The notes: a model not told the origin generated them from the sequence alone. Shown: positions 49,529 to 57,809, counted from the first letter of the stretch. The stretch: DNA of 64,000 nucleotides from Billgrantia gudaonensis (GCF_900100195.1 NZ_FNES01000003.1:124001-188000); one strand, 5' to 3'. A program made the numbers and translations.

Positions 49529-49755
49529 GATAGCGTCCTGAAGATGGGTTCCCTGCCGATGACGCGCATGCCATCGGGCCCCGTTTCCAACCAGCGCCGC
49601 TCGTCCTCGGCAGCCTGTAGCGACAGTTCGATACTCTCGCCACCGGCGAGCAACTCGGCGATCTCCTGGACCACGGCAAGTGCGCCGGGCACGTCCGTAT
49701 CGAAATGACCCAGCAGGCGACCGTGCCGCCGAACGACGAGGCGATACATCGACAT
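49525..49755 (-). CDS. Small uncharacterised protein coupled to argD
   Basis: 76 residues, soluble: MSMYRLVVRRHGRLLGHFD, an acidic helix (ALAVVQEIAELLAGG) and EDERRWLETGPDGMRVIG. No family recognised. The ATG follows AAGGAG with 8-bp spacing; a TTG two codons upstream is possible. Its stop overlaps the argD start by 4 bp, which together with the ribosome site argues strongly that it is translated. Confidence 0.75.
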   Translation of the reverse strand: MSMYRLVVRRHGRLLGHFDTDVPGALAVVQEIAELLAGGESIELSLQAAEDERRWLETGPDGMRVIGREPIFRTLS

Positions 49756-49773
49756 GATCAAAGCTCCTTCTTC

Positions 49774-50529
49774 TTAGCGAGCCGGGGCATGGGCCACGGC
49801 TCCTCCGGTATCCGCAGCAACGGAGATGTCCTCCTCAACCAGGCCATCCAGCCACGCCGAGAAAACCGTCCGAGACGCCGTCGTCAGCCGCTCGTCCAGT
49901 TGCTTCGCCTCATCGCGCAGCGTGTGTGGGTCGATGCCGGCCCCTTCCAGTTCGCAAGCGTGCCCCACCAGCCAGCGTTCGATCCCGTTCACGTCGGCTT
50001 CCAGGTGGAATTGCAGCCCCAGAACGTTGTGCCCGATCGAAAAGGCCTGATTGCGGCCGATAGCGGTGCTGGCCAGCCGGGCCGCGCCCTCCGGCATTTC
50101 GAACTGGTCACCGTGCCAATGCAGCACCGGCGTTTCGCCGAGCGGGGCCAGCACGGAGTCCTCGCCCTCGGGCGTCAGGGTAAGAGGGGCAAAGCCGATC
50201 TCCTTGACGCTCAGGGGCGACACCGTCGCCCCGCGTGCCCGCGCGATCAGTTGGGCTCCCAGGCAGATGCCGAGCAGAGGCCTACCGGAAGCCAAGCGCT
50301 GGCGCACGACGTTCAGCTCCCGCGCGAGGAAGGGGTAGCGCGCGTCATCGCAGGCTCCGATGGGACCGCCCAGCACGATGAGCAGATCGGCCCCTTGCAC
50401 CTCGCTGCCACCGAGGTCATCGCAGGTAGGATCGAGGTATTTCACCGCATAGCCGCGCTCGAGCAGCACGGGCTCCAAGGTGCCGAGATCCTCGAAGTGG
50501 ATGTGACGGAGTGCTAACGCTGTCTTCAT
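49774..50529 (-). CDS. Class-I glutamine amidotransferase domain protein
   Basis: 251-residue free-standing GATase1 protein. The nucleophile elbow is LLGICLGAQ with C89, and the second part of the triad is in LQFHLEAD (His-x-Glu). It resembles the GMP-synthase-like amidotransferase group that includes putative gamma-glutamyl hydrolases; its acceptor is unknown. Second gene of the leftward unit after yggS (36-bp gap), 12-18 bp before the small protein gene. Confidence 0.88.
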   Translation of the reverse strand: MKTALALRHIHFEDLGTLEPVLLERGYAVKYLDPTCDDLGGSEVQGADLLIVLGGPIGACDDARYPFLARELNVVRQRLASGRPLLGICLGAQLIARARGATVSPLSVKEIGFAPLTLTPEGEDSVLAPLGETPVLHWHGDQFEMPEGAARLASTAIGRNQAFSIGHNVLGLQFHLEADVNGIERWLVGHACELEGAGIDPHTLRDEAKQLDERLTTASRTVFSAWLDGLVEEDISVAADTGGAVAHAPAR

Positions 50530-50565
50530 GCTGGATACTCTTAGCCGGGAATGAAAAGAGATGAC

Positions 50566-51351
50566 TCATGTAGAGGGCCAGAAATGGCTGTCGGGCAGGC
50601 GTCGGGCGCCATAGATGGCTTGCCCCACGCGCACGACCGTGGCGCCCTCCTCAATGGCGGTCTCGAAGTCGCCGGACATGCCCATGGACAGCTCGGCCAC
50701 TCTGTCGCCTTCGGGCAGCGCCTGCCGAATCCGGTCCCGCAGTTCCCTGAGCCGAACGAAGCACTGCCGTACTCGAGACTGGTCCGACGACAGCAGGGCC
50801 AGCGTCATCAGGCCACGCACGCGCAGGGAGGAGTACGCCGGCAAGCGACGCACGAAAGCCTCGACCGCATCCGGCGCCAGACCGTACTTGCTCGACTCCC
50901 CCGAGGTGTTGACCTGGACGAAGACGTCGAGACCACGCCCCAGTGCCTGCAGGCGCCGGTCCAGCGCCTCGGCCACACGCAGGCTGTCGAGGGCCTGGAA
51001 CTCCGAAGCGAAGCGTGCCACCAGCTTGGCCTTGTTGGTCTGAAGGTGGCCGACGAGAGACCATCGCAAACCCTCCAGGTCGGATAACGCCTCCCACTTG
51101 CGATACGCCTCCTGCACCTTGTTCTCGCCCAGCTCCCGGCATCCCGCCGCGACGGAGAGCCGGATTCGTGCCTCGTCCACGGTCTTGCTGATCGGCAGCA
51201 AACGCACCTCGGCAGGATCACGACCGACGCGTCGGCTGGCATCAGCGATGCGCTCACGGACGCTTGCCAGATTACGGGTGAAGTCCTCGACCGTTCTGGC
51301 TTGCGGATAAGGCGACGGATCATCGACGCCATGGGGGAAAGACGCACTCAA
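50566..51351 (-). CDS. yggS: YggS-family PLP homeostasis protein
   Basis: 261-residue PLP-binding protein with an alanine-racemase-type barrel. The PLP lysine is K56 in LLPISKTV; GENKVQEAYRKWEAL, WSLVGHLQTNKAK and LSMGMSGDFETAIEEGATVVRVGQAIYG are diagnostic. These proteins buffer free PLP and affect amino acid pools. Start codon appears to be TTG: it sits behind GGGAGGGCC with good spacing, and no in-frame ATG or GTG occurs in the first part of the conserved region. Longer N-terminus than E. coli YggS (about 234). First gene of the unit opposite ptsJ. Confidence 0.93.
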   Translation of the reverse strand: MSASFPHGVDDPSPYPQARTVEDFTRNLASVRERIADASRRVGRDPAEVRLLPISKTVDEARIRLSVAAGCRELGENKVQEAYRKWEALSDLEGLRWSLVGHLQTNKAKLVARFASEFQALDSLRVAEALDRRLQALGRGLDVFVQVNTSGESSKYGLAPDAVEAFVRRLPAYSSLRVRGLMTLALLSSDQSRVRQCFVRLRELRDRIRQALPEGDRVAELSMGMSGDFETAIEEGATVVRVGQAIYGARRLPDSHFWPST

Positions 51352-51410
51352 GACCAGGCCCTCCCAGGCAGATCAAAGCGAGGCTGTACGGGCTCGTGGC
51401 GGCCCTCTAG

Positions 51411-51440
51411 AATCTGACTATGTCAGATTTAAATATGTCA
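51411..51440. promoter_or_regulatory. dyad plus direct repeat between yggS and ptsJ, candidate PtsJ operator
   Basis: A perfect inverted repeat AATCTGAC-TAT-GTCAGATT (51411-51429) is followed by a second copy of TATGTCA (51419-51425 and 51434-51440, 15 bp apart), ending just before the ptsJ ribosome site AGGACAAA. MocR-type regulators commonly use direct repeats, so this is a likely autoregulatory site that could also serve yggS. Confidence 0.6.
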
Positions 51441-51449
51441 TAGGACAAA

Positions 51450-52754
51450 ATGCAAATCACCGGAACATCCGCCGCCGAAATCTTCGACAGCGTTCGTCTG
51501 CTGGCTCAATCGGGCCAACTGCAACCGGGGCAGTCGCTGCCGCCCGTGCGCGACCTGGCCATCCGGCTGGACGTCAACCGCAACACGGTGGCGGCTGCCT
51601 ACAAGCGGCTGGTCGCCGCCGGGATCACCGTCACGCGAGGCCGCCTGGGTACGGTCATTCGCGAGCAGCCCAGGCTGGGCGAACAGGAAGGCACCGCGCA
51701 CGACACGCCGCTCCACGACGTCGCGAGCGGCAACCCCAACCCCGACTGGCTGCCGGATCCGACCGAGGCAGTGGCCCGAATGCACTACCGACCGCGGCTG
51801 TATGGCGAGGCTACCGTCAATCCGGGCCTCGTCGACCATGCCCGCCAATGGTTCGCGGGGGAGGTCCCCGACAAGTACGAGATCGAACTCGCCCACGGCG
51901 CCGTGGATGCCATCGAACGCCTCCTGGCTGCACACCTCGTGGCCGGCGATCGGGTAGTCGTGGAGAACCCCTGTTTTCTGGGCAGCCTCAACCTGCTGCG
52001 CGTAGCAGGGCTGGAGCCGATCGGGGTACCGGTCGACCATGAGGGCATGAATGACGACGCCCTGGAGCGCGCCCTGGCCGGCGGCGCGCAGGCGATCATC
52101 CTGACACCGCGAGCGCACAACCCGACGGGATGCAGCCTGAGCGCCCCGCGCGCCCAGGCATTGAGACGGGTTCTAGAGCGTTACCCCCACGTGCTGATCG
52201 TCGTGGACGATCACTTTGCCCCACTCGCGAGCGCGAGCTATCACTCGGTGATTCCCGAATCGGCACCGCGCTGGGCGCTGATCCGCTCGCTCTCCAAGTC
52301 CCTGGGGCCGGATCTTCGCATCGCTTTCGTCGCCAGCGACCTGCAGACGGCTCAGCGCCTGCGCTTGCGTCTCGCTCCGGGATCGACCTGGGTCAGCCAC
52401 CTGCTGCAGGACATCGCCCATGCCTGCCTGACCACCGAGGCCGTGGCATCGCAAATCGCCCTGGCACGCGAGGATTACGCTCGACGGCGCCACTACCTGG
52501 CGACCGCCCTGGCCGAGCGGGGCATTGCCGCCACCACGCCCGCCGACGGCCTGAACCTGTGGATACCGCTAGAGCAGGACAGTCACCCTTTCGTCTTCGC
52601 CCTGGCCAAGCGGGGCTGGCTCGTTCGCGGAGGCGAAACATTCAGCGTCGGCGAGTCCGTGCATGGACTGCGGATCACGGTATCGGAACTCGATGAGTCA
52701 CACGCGGGGCAGCTGGCCACGGACCTGCGGGATAGCATCCGTGACGGCGAATGA
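51450..52754 (+). CDS. ptsJ: MocR-family regulator PtsJ
   Basis: 434 residues: an N-terminal GntR winged HTH (LPPVRDLAIRLDVNRNTVAAAYKRLVAAG) fused to a fold-type-I aminotransferase domain. The PLP-binding lysine is in RSLSKSLGPDLR. The start MQITGTSAAEIFDSVRLL and DTPLHDVASGNPNPDWLPD match PtsJ as I recall it; in Salmonella PtsJ represses pdxK and senses PLP. Divergent from yggS and the argD unit, with a dyad between them, so control by vitamin B6 status is likely. Convergent with a RidA gene 17 bp away. Confidence 0.93.
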   Translation: MQITGTSAAEIFDSVRLLAQSGQLQPGQSLPPVRDLAIRLDVNRNTVAAAYKRLVAAGITVTRGRLGTVIREQPRLGEQEGTAHDTPLHDVASGNPNPDWLPDPTEAVARMHYRPRLYGEATVNPGLVDHARQWFAGEVPDKYEIELAHGAVDAIERLLAAHLVAGDRVVVENPCFLGSLNLLRVAGLEPIGVPVDHEGMNDDALERALAGGAQAIILTPRAHNPTGCSLSAPRAQALRRVLERYPHVLIVVDDHFAPLASASYHSVIPESAPRWALIRSLSKSLGPDLRIAFVASDLQTAQRLRLRLAPGSTWVSHLLQDIAHACLTTEAVASQIALAREDYARRRHYLATALAERGIAATTPADGLNLWIPLEQDSHPFVFALAKRGWLVRGGETFSVGESVHGLRITVSELDESHAGQLATDLRDSIRDGE

Positions 52755-52771
52755 GCCGTCGACGCGAAAGG

Positions 52772-53179
52772 CTATGGCAATACCGCCTCGGCTTCGATGG
52801 CGATCAGCCACTCCGGATCGGAAAGGCCGAACACGATCAGCCAGGTGGCGGCCGGTGGAGCGACGGGGAAGCGTTGCCGCAGCGCCTCCACCACCGCCTG
52901 CTGCTCATAGCGTGCGAATTCGGCCACATAGATTCTCAGCATCACCACCCGCAAGAGATCGCCACCCAGGCTCGACAGCAACCGTTCGATGTTGTCCAGC
53001 GCCGCCTCGGTCTGCTCGGCTAGGTCCGGGCCAGCCAGACGGCCTTCGGCATCGACCCCGACCTGGCCGGAAATCAGTACCCGGCTGTCCCCTTGCACCA
53101 GCACGGCCTGGCTATGACCATCGACCAGGGTGTCGGGCAGGTAGGGCGGATTCCGGGACTCACGTCTTACTTCATGCAT
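52772..53179 (-). CDS. RidA family protein
   Basis: 135-residue YjgF/UK114-type protein (VLISGQVGVDAEGRLAGPDLAEQTEAALDNIERLLSSLG). The C-terminal catalytic-type end is replaced by EWLIAIEAEAVLP, so it is a divergent Rid-subgroup member. Its start codon lies inside the last codons of the histidine kinase gene (13-bp overlap), so it is translated as part of the two-component unit. It is convergent with ptsJ. Confidence 0.87.
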   Translation of the reverse strand: MHEVRRESRNPPYLPDTLVDGHSQAVLVQGDSRVLISGQVGVDAEGRLAGPDLAEQTEAALDNIERLLSSLGGDLLRVVMLRIYVAEFARYEQQAVVEALRQRFPVAPPAATWLIVFGLSDPEWLIAIEAEAVLP

Positions 53180-54576
53180 GTCTGCCTCCTTGCAAGCGTA
53201 GCGGGAGACTTCCTCTCCTCGTTCGACAGTCGGAGCCGCAAGCCCGGCTCCGCTCGCTCGGCCGTCAGGCGCCAGCCGTGCGCCAAGGCAATCTCCTGGC
53301 AGATTGCCAAACCCAGCCCCGCTCCGTGGTCGCGCCGATGCGCGGCACGCCAGAAACGCTCGGACAGCCGGGGCAGCTGTTCCTCATCGACGCCGGGGCC
53401 TCTGTCCCGCACGGTGAGCGTGTCGCCCTGAATCTCGACGCGAACCGTCGTCTGCGCCGGGGCATGCTGAATGGCATTCTCGAGCAGATTCTTCAGCAAG
53501 GTGAAACAAGCCGCACGGTCCGCCCGCCAGGTCACGTCACCGACGGCTCGCACTTCCAGACGCACGCCGGCACTTTCCGCCATATGCTCCAGAAAGGAGA
53601 CGACCTCACAGGCAACCTCCTGCATCGGCACGCCGGCGAAGTGGTAGTTGTGCACTTCGCTCGTTTCCGCCAGGAGCAGCAACTGCTGCACCTGACGGGT
53701 CATGTATTCAACATCGTTCAACAGCGCAGCGCGATCTTTCTTGCCACCCTCTATCAGCTCGATCTGAGCCCGGATCAGCGCTAGCGGCGTCTTGAGCTCG
53801 TGGGCCGCCGTGCCGAGGAACTCCTGCTGCACACGGTAGCCTCGTTCAAGACGCTCCAGGGCGCAATTGAAGCTATCCACGAGAGGAGCGATCTCCGCAG
53901 GAACCGCGCTCGTCTGCAGCCGGGCGTCGATGGAGCGCGGCGAGATGGCGGCGGCGGACTCCGACACGTCGCGCAGCGGCTTGAGCGTGTAGCGCAGGGT
54001 AATGTAGGCGCAAAAACCGAAGGCGATGAACAGAACGACGCCGAACACCGCCACGCCGGCAACCACGAGCGGAAAGGCAACCTTGTGGAGGAGATCCACG
54101 AACCTGGCGCTGGCCGCGAACTGCAGGTACCACGTCCGCCCATCGTGCTCGAGGGGCTCCGCCGCGCCGAAAAACGCTTTGCCCTCGTGCTCGAAGGTGA
54201 AGTTGCCCGGTGCCAATGGAGGCAGGTCGCCATCGCTCGGCCAGAACGTCTCTCCCGCACTGGAGACGACGGCCACGTTCCCGGTTTCGTCCAGAATCCG
54301 ATACGCCGTTTCGCTCTGCGGGCCTTCGAACAGCCAGCCGAGTTCGTCCAGCCGGCGCGAATCGAAGCCTACGGGCTCGCCACTGCCGTCGAATTCGATA
54401 TCGTTCGCCAGCCCCCGGGCCGCATCGGCCAAGTCCATCCTGGCCAGCATGTCGCTCTGCAGCAAAACGACCGCAGCGATCACGAGCAGCGTAATGCTGA
54501 GCAGCATGCCCGCCGCATAGGCCAGCAGAACCTTCAGGCTCAGGCTATTGAGCGGCATCGTCTTCACGAAGCGCAT
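53167..54576 (-). CDS. Sensor histidine kinase
   Basis: 469-residue membrane kinase. First helix about 12-40, periplasmic domain about 41-165, second helix 166-193, HAMP-like linker (TLKPLRDVSESAAAISPRSIDARL), HisKA with phospho-accepting H259 (TAAHELKTPLALI), and HATPase boxes LLENAIQHAP, VRDRGPGVDE and HGAGLGLAI. QseC/TctE-like. The start MRFVKTMPLNSLSLK lies within a remnant that also encodes a second copy of the response-regulator C-terminus in another frame (see repeats). The stimulus is unknown; with the mipA-like gene upstream, envelope stress is a reasonable guess. Confidence 0.92.
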   Translation of the reverse strand: MRFVKTMPLNSLSLKVLLAYAAGMLLSITLLVIAAVVLLQSDMLARMDLADAARGLANDIEFDGSGEPVGFDSRRLDELGWLFEGPQSETAYRILDETGNVAVVSSAGETFWPSDGDLPPLAPGNFTFEHEGKAFFGAAEPLEHDGRTWYLQFAASARFVDLLHKVAFPLVVAGVAVFGVVLFIAFGFCAYITLRYTLKPLRDVSESAAAISPRSIDARLQTSAVPAEIAPLVDSFNCALERLERGYRVQQEFLGTAAHELKTPLALIRAQIELIEGGKKDRAALLNDVEYMTRQVQQLLLLAETSEVHNYHFAGVPMQEVACEVVSFLEHMAESAGVRLEVRAVGDVTWRADRAACFTLLKNLLENAIQHAPAQTTVRVEIQGDTLTVRDRGPGVDEEQLPRLSERFWRAAHRRDHGAGLGLAICQEIALAHGWRLTAERAEPGLRLRLSNEERKSPATLARRQTCMK

Positions 54577-54582
54577 ACCCCA
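54521..54582. repeat. direct repeat, kinase-side copy of the regulator/kinase junction
   Basis: About 52 of 63 bp match 55927-55988 (35 of 39 in the core 54544-54582) at an offset of 1406 bp. On the minus strand one frame reads GYALREDDAAQ-stop, a remnant response-regulator C-terminus, and the overlapping frame is the real kinase start MPLNSLSLKVLLA. Confidence 0.85.
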
Positions 54583-54740
54583 GCCTCCAAGCCGTCGCAT
54601 CCTGCACGCTGTCGATGCCGTCGGCCGCATTCCTCCCAGAAGCTGCTCGCTCTCTTGCTCGCGTATGCTTCATCCATCGGTGCCACTCCTGTTGCCCCAG
54701 TTTCCGCTGTCAGCGGCCCACTATTCGTCTGACACAGCGG

Positions 54741-55895
54741 CTATCCGTCACCGGTGACCTCGCGGATGCTGTCGAGGAGATCGAGAAAATGAGGATTCCA
54801 GGTCAGCCGGGCATGGTATTTTCCCGCTACGACATGGCCCCATGCTCCAAACCACAGGTTGTCGAGATCATCGGGAGGGGAAAGGTCGTTTTGGCCGTTT
54901 TCCAGCATGAGGTAGCTACCCTCTTCACCGTAATAAGTATTCTCGGGCGCAAATAACACACTCATGTGCGAAAAGGTGCTGATGCGTCGGTCGGGCAGAC
55001 GACTGGCAAGGGCGGTGACGCGAGGATCGTCAAGTTCCTGCGGAGTATCGCCGTACCAGACGAAGCGTGACTGCTGATTGGGAAAGCGGGTTTGAAAGGC
55101 ATCGAGCGTCGCGTTGGGATCGAGGACGCTATCATGCTGGCTCATGGTGATCAGGACGGGTTTATCAAAGCGCGTGGCCTCGAGTTTTTTCTGTACGACA
55201 CCGACCGAGCGGTAATAAAGAGCTGCCCCGTGCGTTGGAAGAGACTGGTAAGTGGCGATATTGTCTTCGTCATCGATATCGACCCAATCCCACAAATGGG
55301 AAATGATCGGGGCGAGAAACAGGTAGCCATTATCGGGATGAAGCCCCGGGGAGAACAGCAGCAGCCCGGCGACATCCTCGTCCGTTAGCGCATGGGAAGT
55401 CACCAGGTTTGCGCCGGTCGAGAAGCCGCCAAGCCAAAGTTCCTCGACTTCGGCTGACAGCAGGCCGGCATGATGAGCGACGATGTTTTCCCAATCATCA
55501 AAGTCGGGCAGCATCAGATCGGCAGGACGGCTGCCGTGCCCGGGAAGCAGGATCGAGCGGACCAGCCAGCCGTCATTCGCCATGGCAGTGGCAATATCGC
55601 TGAAATACCAGGGACTCGCGCCCAGTCCATGAACGAACAGAATGCCTCGCTTGGCCGGTTTGTCGGGGCGAAGTTCGAACGGCGTGTTGAGCTGTATTTC
55701 GACGTTTCGGTCGTCACTAAGGAAGACACGATTATCGGCAATCCAGGCGCGATTCGCACTCACATACTGATCGAAGCTGTCCTGATCGTAGGCAGGCAGG
55801 CTATCTGAAGGCTGGAAAAGTGGGGAGTCCGGCGGCAAGGCGCAGGATACCAGCCCCACGAGAGAAACAAGCAGTAAGCAAAGGCGGCTAAGCAT
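54741..55895 (-). CDS. Alpha/beta hydrolase lipoprotein
   Basis: 384 residues. The N-terminus ends in LVGLVSC (lipobox, C18), so a lipid-anchored periplasmic or outer-membrane protein. The alpha/beta-hydrolase fold shows the oxyanion region ILFVHGLGASPWYFSD and nucleophile elbow GGFSTG with S159; D in QHDSVLD and a late H (FSHMSV or WGHVVAG) may complete the triad. It separates the response regulator and histidine kinase genes, is less GC-rich than both, and is bounded by two copies of their ancestral junction, so it was most likely acquired. Substrate unknown; carboxylesterase or lipase-like. Confidence 0.87.
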   Translation of the reverse strand: MLSRLCLLLVSLVGLVSCALPPDSPLFQPSDSLPAYDQDSFDQYVSANRAWIADNRVFLSDDRNVEIQLNTPFELRPDKPAKRGILFVHGLGASPWYFSDIATAMANDGWLVRSILLPGHGSRPADLMLPDFDDWENIVAHHAGLLSAEVEELWLGGFSTGANLVTSHALTDEDVAGLLLFSPGLHPDNGYLFLAPIISHLWDWVDIDDEDNIATYQSLPTHGAALYYRSVGVVQKKLEATRFDKPVLITMSQHDSVLDPNATLDAFQTRFPNQQSRFVWYGDTPQELDDPRVTALASRLPDRRISTFSHMSVLFAPENTYYGEEGSYLMLENGQNDLSPPDDLDNLWFGAWGHVVAGKYHARLTWNPHFLDLLDSIREVTGDG

Positions 55896-55926
55896 GACCC
55901 CTCCATCAAGGTGTGCTTGTCATCCA

Positions 55927-55988
55927 GCAAGCAGCACTCTCAAGCTGACGCTATTCAGCGGCATCGTCTTCCCGCAGCGCATAGCCCA
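55927..55988. repeat. direct repeat, regulator-side copy of the regulator/kinase junction
   Basis: Partner of 54521-54582. On the minus strand it contains the true end of the response regulator (GYALREDDAAE-stop) and, overlapping in another frame, a truncated kinase start reading MPLNSVSLRVLLAG-stop. Confidence 0.85.
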
Positions 55989-56637
55989 TCCCCCTGACGT
56001 TGACGATCCGCTGGCGCGAACCGATAGCAAGCAACTTGCGGCGCAAACGATGCAGGGCCACGTCCAGCGCATTCGGCGTGACCGCCTCGCTCAGCCCCCA
56101 GGCAGCCGCCTCCAGTGCGCTGCGTCGCACGACCTCTCCAGGCTTTTGCAGGAGCAGTTGCATGATGTGCCGCTCCGCCGGGGCGAGGGTGACGCTTTCA
56201 TCGCCGCTGTATAGACACCCGGCTTCGGGCCGCAGGGTGAGATCGCCATGACTGGGATCCTGCGAGTGGAACGCCACGGGCCGGCGCAGCAGTGCCCGGA
56301 CGCGCGCCACCATCTCGTCCATGGCGAACGGCTTGGGCAGATAGTCATCGGCACCGGCCTCGAGGCCTTCCACGCGGTCATGCAACGCATCGCGCGCCGT
56401 CAGCACGAGACACGGCACACCCAGGCCGGCGCTGCGCAGCTTGTGCAGCAGGATGAGGCCATCTCCGTCCGGCAGGCCCCTATCGAGAACCAGTGCCTGG
56501 TAGGGCATCTGCTGAATGGCCGCCCATGCGGCGTCGATGCGGTCGGCCACATCGACGGCAATACCGGCGGCCACCAGCCCCTGGCGCATCAGCCGGGCCA
56601 GACGGTCGTGGTCCTCGATCAACAGTATTCGGCTCAT
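55951..56637 (-). CDS. OmpR-family response regulator
   Basis: 228 residues. The receiver domain has acidic pocket E8-D9, phosphorylated D52 (ALVLDRGLPDGDG), T in LVLTARD and K in LPKPF. The C-terminal winged helix (LAPAERHIMQLLLQKPGEVVRR, NALDVALHRLRRKL, NVRGMGYALR) is OmpR/QseB type. Its start overlaps the stop of the mipA-like gene by 1 bp (TGATG). It is the partner of the histidine kinase 1.4 kb downstream, from which it is separated by the hydrolase gene. Confidence 0.93.
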   Translation of the reverse strand: MSRILLIEDHDRLARLMRQGLVAAGIAVDVADRIDAAWAAIQQMPYQALVLDRGLPDGDGLILLHKLRSAGLGVPCLVLTARDALHDRVEGLEAGADDYLPKPFAMDEMVARVRALLRRPVAFHSQDPSHGDLTLRPEAGCLYSGDESVTLAPAERHIMQLLLQKPGEVVRRSALEAAAWGLSEAVTPNALDVALHRLRRKLLAIGSRQRIVNVRGMGYALREDDAAE

Positions 56638-57461
56638 CAGAAGCGGTAGAGATAGCCAATGGACACGCTGTTGACGGTCGAGCGATCCACCAGCGGACTG
56701 TCCTGGATCTCGTCCGCCAAGCTTTCGACTTCGACATTCATCAGCACGGAATGGTGGGCATCGAACCGGTAGACGCCGCGCACGCCCAGCTCGACATTGA
56801 CCCCGGATTCCCCAGCATAGGCGGGACGGCCGATGCGAACCTCATCGTCACGCACACCGAAATAGTAATCGATGGTGTTCTCGTCCTGCCAGCTCGCCCC
56901 CAGGTGCGGGGTGATCAGAACATGATTGCCGACCTGCCACGTTCTCTCCAGGCCGAGATCGACACGCTGGCCGTCGCTGTTGCCAGAGGCATCCGCCAGC
57001 CATTCGGCGCTGACATCGAACAGATCGCTGCTCCACGCCATCTTGGCCCCCGCCCAGATGCCGCCCTCGCGCTCGCTCATGCCGTCGAGAATCGGAGCAT
57101 CGTCGTCCTCGTAGCCGCTACCGTCGTACTTGGCGACGACGGCGAAGTCGAGCGCCTGGGAATCGTCGATATCGAGCCCCGGAAGCTTGAACTCGACTCG
57201 GGGGCCGAAGAGGTGCACGTATCGGTTCTCGACCTGAAGCAAGGGGATCGGCATGTTGTCCCGATCGATATCGGTGTAGGGCTTCTGGGCACTCACTACG
57301 CCGAGACCCAGCGCCCAGGACGTGGGCGACGTCCCGTCGTCAGCCGGCTCATCGGCCACGGCCGTGAAAGACGCGCAGAGTCCAGCGCCCATCATGGAAA
57401 TGGCGACCATACGCAGGGCAGAACCCAGAGCTGTCGAGGTCGACGGATGCGGTAGCGGCAT
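56637..57461 (-). CDS. MipA/OmpV-family outer membrane protein
   Basis: 274-residue outer-membrane beta-barrel. A signal peptide ends near TAVADE, and the MipA/OmpV pattern follows: WALGLGVVSAQKPYTDIDRDN, MPIPLLQVENRYVHLFGPRVEFKLPG, and a terminal aromatic residue (SIGYLYRF) as required for barrel assembly. MipA can act as scaffold for murein enzymes in E. coli; OmpV-type members respond to ions or antibiotics. GAGGAG precedes the start. It leads the two-component operon with a 1-bp overlap into the response regulator gene. Confidence 0.92.
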   Translation of the reverse strand: MPLPHPSTSTALGSALRMVAISMMGAGLCASFTAVADEPADDGTSPTSWALGLGVVSAQKPYTDIDRDNMPIPLLQVENRYVHLFGPRVEFKLPGLDIDDSQALDFAVVAKYDGSGYEDDDAPILDGMSEREGGIWAGAKMAWSSDLFDVSAEWLADASGNSDGQRVDLGLERTWQVGNHVLITPHLGASWQDENTIDYYFGVRDDEVRIGRPAYAGESGVNVELGVRGVYRFDAHHSVLMNVEVESLADEIQDSPLVDRSTVNSVSIGYLYRF

Positions 57462-57592
57462 GGTCAACTCCTCACGGTAGGTGGAAGGAGCGATCACTCT
57501 CGCAGCCGTTCACTTACCGAGAACTTACCGAAACCCTAGAGCGCTTCGCACCGCGCTTGGCCCGGCTCGACCCGAAACGGGCCGTTTGCCAG

Positions 57593-57733
57593 TCAAGCCA
57601 GGCCGCAGCAAGCCTTGCACTTGCGCCCGCTGCCGCAAGAAGACACCGACGGCACGCCCGTCGCCGTCGGCACCCAAATCCCAGCCCTGATGCGTTCCGT
57701 TTCGGCTTGATGGGGCCTGCCTGAGCATCCCAT
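57593..57733 (-). pseudogene. short frame ending in a SEC-C zinc-binding motif (remnant or tiny gene)
   Basis: A 46-codon minus-strand frame from an ATG ends CGSGRKCKACCGLA-stop, nearly identical to the end of YchJ 1.4 kb away (CGSGRKLKACCGLA-stop). The preceding residues (RIRAGIWVPTATGVPSVSS) show no family I know, and no convincing ribosome site is present. Either a small SEC-C protein or the tail of a decayed or shifted longer gene. Confidence 0.4.
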
Positions 57734-57809
57734 ACCCGGGTTCACTCGACAGCGCTGCGGCCCCGTGATATGCCTCCAGTGTGCTTACCGCAGCGCCGAG
57801 GTGACAGTC

